A stretch of 8,372 nt of DNA from Clostridiales bacterium UBA7103 (GTDB taxonomy: Bacteria > Bacillota > Clostridia > Oscillospirales > Oscillospiraceae), in contig DKYJ01000007.1 in NCBI GenBank assembly GCA_002493305.1, forward strand, positions 462 to 8,833. The letters run 5' to 3'. Below the pieces are notes generated by a model, which saw nothing but the letters and a program-made list of their open reading frames with translations, was not told the DNA's origin and did not search any database. Shown here piece after piece: positions 6,801 through 8,372 of the stretch. Both the position numbers and the translations under genes were made by a program. Positions within the stretch are counted from its first letter, which is position 1. The number at the start of each line of letters is the position of its first letter.

Positions 6801-8114
6801 TCCGGCATCAAGTATACTGTCAAGTATGTTGATGAAGAAGACAATCCCGTCGGCAGAGGCACTATGACCCTGTTCAACGGTGTTTACGGCGAGACGGTTA
6901 TCCAGCGTGACCCCGGCGTCACCGGCTATAAGCTCGCAGATACCTGCCCGGCTGAGCAGTCCATAGTCATAGACCTTGATCCGGACAATAACGTCATCAC
7001 CTTTGTTTACACCAGGCAGAGCTACAAGCTCACTGTAAACTATGTCTATGCAGAGGACGGCAGTGAGGCCGCGACCACGGTTGAGCAGACTGTGCCTTAC
7101 AGGACTCCTTACGAAGTGGTCAGCCCCACAATTCCTGGCTATACTGCCGACCAGTCTGTTATATCCGGCAAGAGAATGCCGTCCAGGGATATTTCCTTTA
7201 CGGTCAGATATTTTGCCAACGAAGGCACGGCCTATACTGTAAACCACTATCAGGAGACTCTCGAGGGTGGATATGAGCTGGCCGAGACCGATAATATGGC
7301 TGGAATCACCGACGAGCAGACCAATGCCCAGGCCAAGGTCTATGATGGCTTCACCGCACAGCCGTTCAATCAGGCCACCATCAAGGGCGACGGCACAACG
7401 GCTATCGACATCTACTACACTCGCAACACCTATACCGTGAGTTATGAGTATGAAGGCAATGTTCCCACCGGAGCCAGTGCTCTGCCCGCCGCTGCGCAGT
7501 TCAAGTATGGTGCAGCTGTTGAGGTTGCCGCACCTGCCGCCGCAGCCGGGTACACCTTCTCCGGTTGGAACTCTGGCAACTTTGAGATGCCCGCTGAAGA
7601 TGTTGTCATCACCGGTAGCTTCTCCGTGCGTACCGACCTGAGCTACACCGTCAACTACCTCGCGGCCGGTACAAACACTCCGCTGGCTGATCCTACCACT
7701 GTGCCCGGTCAGACCTTCGGTGCAGCTGTGACCGTCAATCCCATCACGATTGCCGGCTACATCACACCCGTGGCGCAGACCATCGTGATAGATGTTGAAA
7801 ACAATGTTGTCAACTTCTACTACCCTGTAATGCCCTTTATAGACGATCTTCCCGCTTTTGATATCCCCCCGATTCCACCCCTGCCCGAGAATATCGACGA
7901 TGAGATCACCCCGCTTGTTGGGCCCGAAGTCACCGTTGACGATCCCGTCAATATTGACGACGAGGCAACTCCTCTCGCCGGTGGCGAGCACCAGTGCTGC
8001 ATTCTGCACTTCCTTATCCTCTGCGCCGCACTGCTCATTGAACTGCTGTACATAAGCGATAAGAAAAAACGTCAGCAGAAGATCTTTGAGATGCGCAGAG
8101 AGTTGAACAAGTAA
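810..8114 (+). CDS. Giant membrane-anchored MucBP/InlB-B-type repeat surface protein, 2434 aa
   Basis: Probable secreted adhesin or surface stalk; the ligand is unknown, although MucBP and InlB-B families suggest mucus, glycan or cell contact. Order of parts: signal peptide 1-30; beta region about 47-143; Pro/Glu linker about 144-175; InlB-B/Flg_new-like repeats at 334-399, about 742-819 and 897-974; a YWAEN-type domain from about 402 carrying a tandem Cys/His insert (507-533); 19 repeat units from 980 to 2340; a Pro/acidic stem 2341-2395; a membrane helix about 2396-2415; and a basic tail to 2434. AGGAGG at 798-803, six bases before the ATG, fixes the start, and the signal peptide begins exactly there. 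The gene ends in tandem stops TAA-TAG. There is no LPXTG, SLH or dockerin. It is probably co-transcribed with the small membrane-protein gene 43 bases downstream. Only five TTA/TCA codons and no CTA occur in the whole gene, a strong codon bias. The family type is clear; the exact ligand and partner are not. Confidence 0.93.
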   Translation: MKHHSLLRRLLSVLLCLTMVFSLFPVSVFAEGVEEPAAQPEQSDKDSFDLKIDFVSEDGAALAEAYELSVAKGAAFEETVPFAAVEGFRPAKVEFSAVDAANAPGEEGVISVYGECANVMVTGEGMVLSGAAEADIHVIVTYVKLAAAVEEQPAETEQPVEAEEPAINSVPRKAARPSDEPLATYRFGDVELKAANGRTVTVPVAPTVGNEVFVCWRTDSGVEVQPGDVLTAVFEGEAPTYVYTAVYSALVTVTFESADGTVYGTAVAQLGEDGRYYASQADIDAASEKFDQDIEANKKLNGWTMKDSGAAFTADTAFDASITVVAAVVEGQFVQFNSMGGTSVPRAEINNNGKITSPDAPTRTGYNFAGWYTDEACTNAYDFNVTATPNATLYAKWDGQPVSYTVIYWAENANWDNQYLPEADRDVERYSYIASEIQTGKAGTEVSLSNLNKNKPAPAEGFADGKLATGESKLISGEGTSIFNVYYDRNEFTVTYKDAGETGTLTCGMAEHTHNDGCYGCGKAAHTHSSSCYTKDKVVTAKYGANISATWPGGNWYVSSTGKWQANIQTMPINGQTFSNGQTSGSSSAPQANYYLEALPEDTSRTTEVINGKTFYKDHADIAYGTSNPTISAEDTYAIPGFTYWGVYQNGFHAGATTGYSYNNAKFCYTRNQYDVAYQIIGGDKTTDNYLYDQQISARAVPDGYDGWFLDEICTKPADAVLAGKMPDTNIVVYARKHVDNYKVTVHVSVVAGGSEIGTYTAGQVITKERLEADAKANNVELPAAGAFRGWFVKNEDGSFTAYDFSNPLTGNIELYALSKTDLGTVTYQDAEGNDLGLDSAKYVLGAKATAKVPEGISGFDHWDIVGDGTVKPGQTFTVSGNVVLKAALSDDAPVQVVLNFDANKGAFSAGVAESVTGSEYSRVTLPTVDDVERDGYILIGWAKDRNAEQPSFEPGEEVMLVSGDPDTLYAVWKSNRAAYEIKHGFENIFDGYTEGYYDDWITAYTGSGIIGSTVTIDEPPAYEHYVLNREKTSFSGVINANGTECIDVYYDRVPYTVSYEVDGKVVASEQHKWGKTVSVESEPSKPGYDFTGWIYGDLSVSSGEFEMPKHDVVITGHYTARSDTPYTVEYYVENLAGDAYELYRAENKDGITDEEVTATTIEIPGFTFDAENDNNILTGIIAGDGSLTLKLYYDRIDSLSYTVKYLEQGTNKELATAKTVDNQTFGAKVTETAIDIDGYNKVVPASIAITIAVEGNEITFYYTRRTDLSYTVNYYEKDTNNKVADSRTVSGQTFGTEITAAGEKINITGYSYDSADKETLTVGTGENVINLYYTINSYKVIYKYIGEVPAGAAELPAEATYNYNAEVTVADKPADIEGYTFTGWSKQGSFNMPAEDVTITGYYTAKNDTAYTVEYYVENLAGDGYELKETVSNAGTTGIEVTAEEKSFSGFTLNKNIDGTKATGVIAGDGSLTLKLYYTRNSYTVNYVLDGKPYDEVVAPKEYKYGETVTLADAPEFDKDVVGFSGWHTDAAVIDGNGFTMPANAVTLVGTLEVLPTADYVVEHYRQNVDKTGYELFETEPTYTVHYYDGKTVTATPKSYDGFRFNGEAEGSVLEAALDKENPVTLKLYYDRVDGLSYTVKYLEKDTNAVLHAAKTVDNQVFGAEITEQPVAIPGYTAPEAQIITIAETGNEITFYYTRRTDLGYTVNYLEQDTKAVLSQAKIITGQIFGDSVTEKAIDIVGYNKVDPAEQTFTIEAENNVINFFYTKRTDLSYTVNYLEQGTNKVLADSKTVSGQTFGDSVTEEAIDIIGYNKADPTSVAVEITAGTNEANFYYVKDESARHSVSVRVDYYKDGVFAESDEIVSSESWIGESASVTATPNESNKFVGYKYDRTEGALSYTVEAKAATGDVNVVEVYYTINSYKVSYEYTGTVPAGATALPEAADHNYNSEVSVAPDASAYGYTFSGWTASNAAVNDGKFTMPAGDVTFTGSFEPVSGIKYTVKYVDEEDNPVGRGTMTLFNGVYGETVIQRDPGVTGYKLADTCPAEQSIVIDLDPDNNVITFVYTRQSYKLTVNYVYAEDGSEAATTVEQTVPYRTPYEVVSPTIPGYTADQSVISGKRMPSRDISFTVRYFANEGTAYTVNHYQETLEGGYELAETDNMAGITDEQTNAQAKVYDGFTAQPFNQATIKGDGTTAIDIYYTRNTYTVSYEYEGNVPTGASALPAAAQFKYGAAVEVAAPAAAAGYTFSGWNSGNFEMPAEDVVITGSFSVRTDLSYTVNYLAAGTNTPLADPTTVPGQTFGAAVTVNPITIAGYITPVAQTIVIDVENNVVNFYYPVMPFIDDLPAFDIPPIPPLPENIDDEITPLVGPEVTVDDPVNIDDEATPLAGGEHQCCILHFLILCAALLIELLYISDKKKRQQKIFEMRRELNK
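1809..2006 (+). other. InlB B-repeat / Flg_new domain, first copy
   Basis: Residues 334-399 follow the classic pattern: VQFNSMGGT opening strand, PDAPTRTGYNFAGWYTDEAC core and a closing LYAKW. This is the best match in the protein to the Listeria-Bacteroides (Flg_new, internalin B-repeat) family, a small beta fold of cell-surface proteins. The repeat at 897-974 is a second good copy and the one at about 742-819 is more degenerate. Confidence 0.85.
2328..2408 (+). other. Tandem Cys/His motif, two C-x4-H-x-H-x3-C copies
   Basis: Residues 507-533 hold two copies with identical spacing: C507, H512, H514, C518 and C521, H526, H528, C532. The sequences are CGMAEHTHNDGCY and CGKAAHTHSSSCY, 14 residues apart. 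Each offers a full C2H2 set, so metal binding (zinc or copper) or paired disulfides are plausible. From memory, CGKxEHTHxxxCY-like motifs recur in other clostridial giant surface proteins, but I know of no assigned function. The motif sits inside a beta domain, between the strand ending near TYKDAGETG and the one resuming at VVTAKYG. Confidence 0.75.
3498..3731 (+). other. InlB B-repeat / Flg_new domain before the main array
   Basis: Residues 897-974 run from VVLNFDANKGAF to TLYAVWK, with a DGYILIGWAKD core, matching the Flg_new pattern. It has a longer middle than the first copy and marks the boundary with the 19-unit array that starts at Y980. Confidence 0.75.
3747..7829 (+). repeat. Array of 19 beta-repeat units in three classes
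   Basis: Units of about 62-79 residues each usually begin with YTV or YKV and end with a YYTR/YYDR-type strand or a TITGxY/TFTGSF strand. Class A (MucBP-like, TVSGQTFG and GYN motifs) starts at residues 1202, 1271, 1639, 1706, 1775, 2002, 2072 (atypical) and 2279. Class B (YYVENLAGDGYEL, GDGSLTLKLYY) starts at 980, 1127, 1412, 1561, 1845 (divergent) and 2142. Class C (InlB-B/SHIRT-like, YTFSGW, MPAEDV) starts at 1056, 1339, 1484, 1924 and 2208. The order is BCBAACBCBAAABCAABCA. Some copies are nearly identical in DNA: 4351-4391 and 5206-5246 differ at two of 41 positions, and 4575-4634 and 5880-5939 at four of 60. This fits growth by duplication and makes length change by recombination likely. 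Confidence 0.85.
5724..6329 (+). repeat. Three consecutive MucBP-like units
   Basis: Residues 1639-1840 are the longest uninterrupted run of class A units, starting at Y1639, Y1706 and Y1775 (67-70 residues each). They share YTVxYLE, an xxxGQxFG strand, xGY followed by NK or TA, and an NxxNFxYT end. The second and third copies are closest to each other (both carry GDSVTE, KAID or EAIDI and GYNK). The closest earlier relatives are the A units at 1202 and 1271, which points to duplication of a B-A-A block. Confidence 0.8.
7890..7982 (+). repeat. Duplicated NIDDExTPLxG motif in the stem
   Basis: NIDDEITPLVG (residues 2361-2371) and NIDDEATPLAG (2381-2391) are 20 residues apart, follow a proline-rich hinge (LPAFDIPPIPPLPE, 2347-2360) and lie just outside the membrane segment. 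The duplication occupies the place where a sortase signal would normally be. It may be a spacer, a processing site or a docking site; no function can be read from sequence. Confidence 0.7.
7995..8111 (+). other. C-terminal membrane anchor and cytoplasmic tail
   Basis: Residues 2396-2415 (CCILHFLILCAALLIELLYI) form one hydrophobic helix, with the pair C2396-C2397 at its outer edge, C2405 inside and E2411 in its inner half. The tail SDKKKRQQKIFEMRRELNK (2416-2434) is strongly basic and about 19 residues long, much longer than the few basic residues after a sortase signal. With the signal peptide this predicts outside N-terminus, inside C-terminus, and a retained anchor rather than wall attachment. 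Confidence 0.8.
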
Positions 8115-8157
8115 TAGATTTTAACGACAACAAAAAGAATTTAGGAGGTAAGAAAAT

Positions 8158-8337
8158 ATGCATTTCGCATTTGGTTGGTGCTTCTGGGATCTTCCCGCTC
8201 TTATAGTGCTCGTGGCAATAGTGGTCATTTTCGCGGTTCACACCAAGAAGATGAAAGACCGTGAGAAGGAGTTCAGCGAGGAGCTGGCTCAGGCTGACGC
8301 AAACAAGGTCGAGATCGACACCAAGGGTAAAGCGTAA
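8158..8337 (+). CDS. Small single-pass membrane protein, 59 aa
   Basis: I do not recognise this protein. It begins MHFAFGWCFWDLPALIVLVA, continues the hydrophobic helix to about residue 27, and then has a charged tail (HTKKMKDREKEF, residues 28-39) and a polar C-terminus ending at A59. By the positive-inside rule the tail is cytoplasmic and the short aromatic N-terminus with C8 faces outside. AGGAGG at 8143-8148, nine bases before the ATG, is an excellent ribosome binding site; the reading frame is intact and the codon use matches the giant gene. It lies 43 bases after the giant gene with no terminator between them and is followed by a strong hairpin, so it is probably the second gene of one operon. 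Its topology mirrors the anchor of the giant protein, which suggests a partner, stabiliser or export helper, but that is inference. Confidence 0.8.
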   Translation: MHFAFGWCFWDLPALIVLVAIVVIFAVHTKKMKDREKEFSEELAQADANKVEIDTKGKA

Positions 8338-8348
8338 ATAATTCCCTT

Positions 8349-8372
8349 CAAGGCCCCCACCCGGGGGCCTTG
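8349..8372 (+). terminator. Hairpin at window edge, probable intrinsic terminator
   Basis: Arms CAAGGCCCCC (8349-8358) and GGGGGCCTTG (8363-8372) form ten perfect pairs around an ACCC loop. It starts 11 bases after the stop codon of the small gene. The window ends exactly at the stem, so the expected T-run cannot be seen. It probably ends the operon of the surface protein and the small membrane protein. Confidence 0.75.

Noticed and set aside
3747..7829. CRISPR array or non-coding tandem repeat
   Set aside because: The repeats are protein-level units of varying length within one open frame, with no short identical repeats and no spacers.
4062..8009. Antisense open frame of about 1315 codons opposite the repeat array
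   Set aside because: It lies in exact codon register with the sense gene and is explained by the absence of TTA, CTA and TCA there. It starts at GTG without a convincing ribosome binding site, and the sense strand has a signal peptide, known domains and an anchor.
7860..8111. Sortase LPXTG signal at the C-terminus
   Set aside because: LPENI (2358-2362) is the nearest match but lacks T-G and is over 30 residues from the membrane helix; the basic tail is also too long for a typical sorting signal.
899..8114. SLH, dockerin, LysM or choline-binding wall-attachment domains
   Set aside because: None of their signature motifs is seen in the protein; attachment is best explained by the C-terminal membrane helix.

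Overview
The window looks like a chromosomal or metagenomic fragment from a gut-type Clostridia (Firmicutes/Bacillota), most likely near Oscillospiraceae/Ruminococcaceae. The grounds are strong AGGAGG ribosome binding sites, a moderately GC-rich large gene (about 55% GC in a sampled line), short GC-rich palindromes between genes, a DUF559-type mini-endonuclease, and a giant secreted protein built of MucBP and InlB-B/Flg_new-like beta repeats, a type common in gut commensals. This placement is inferred from style, not from a marker gene.

Layout. Positions 1-144 hold two GC-rich palindromes and no gene. A 115-residue DUF559/Vsr-like endonuclease-domain protein follows (145-492). The 317-base gap 493-809 holds further hairpins, a very AT-rich A-tract stretch (about 631-700) and the likely promoter of the next gene. 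One gene then fills most of the window (810-8114, 2434 residues). It encodes a signal peptide, an N-terminal beta region, several InlB-type repeats, an inserted tandem Cys/His motif, an array of 19 units of about 62-79 residues in three classes, a proline/acidic stem with a 20-residue duplication, and a C-terminal membrane anchor with a basic tail. After 43 bases comes a 59-residue single-pass membrane protein (8158-8337) with its own strong ribosome binding site. A 10-bp GC-rich hairpin at the window edge (8349-8372) closes the unit.

Working model. The giant gene and the small gene appear to form one transcription unit for a cell-surface fibre. The large protein would be exported by Sec, held by its C-terminal membrane segment rather than by a sortase (no LPXTG is present), and would project the repeats as a stalk or adhesin. 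The small protein has the same predicted orientation (outside N-terminus with a Cys near the outer face, basic cytoplasmic tail), so it may pair with the anchor. This possible two-protein surface module is the best candidate here for something undescribed. The DUF559 gene differs in base and codon use and sits among palindromes, so it looks like a separate acquired unit.
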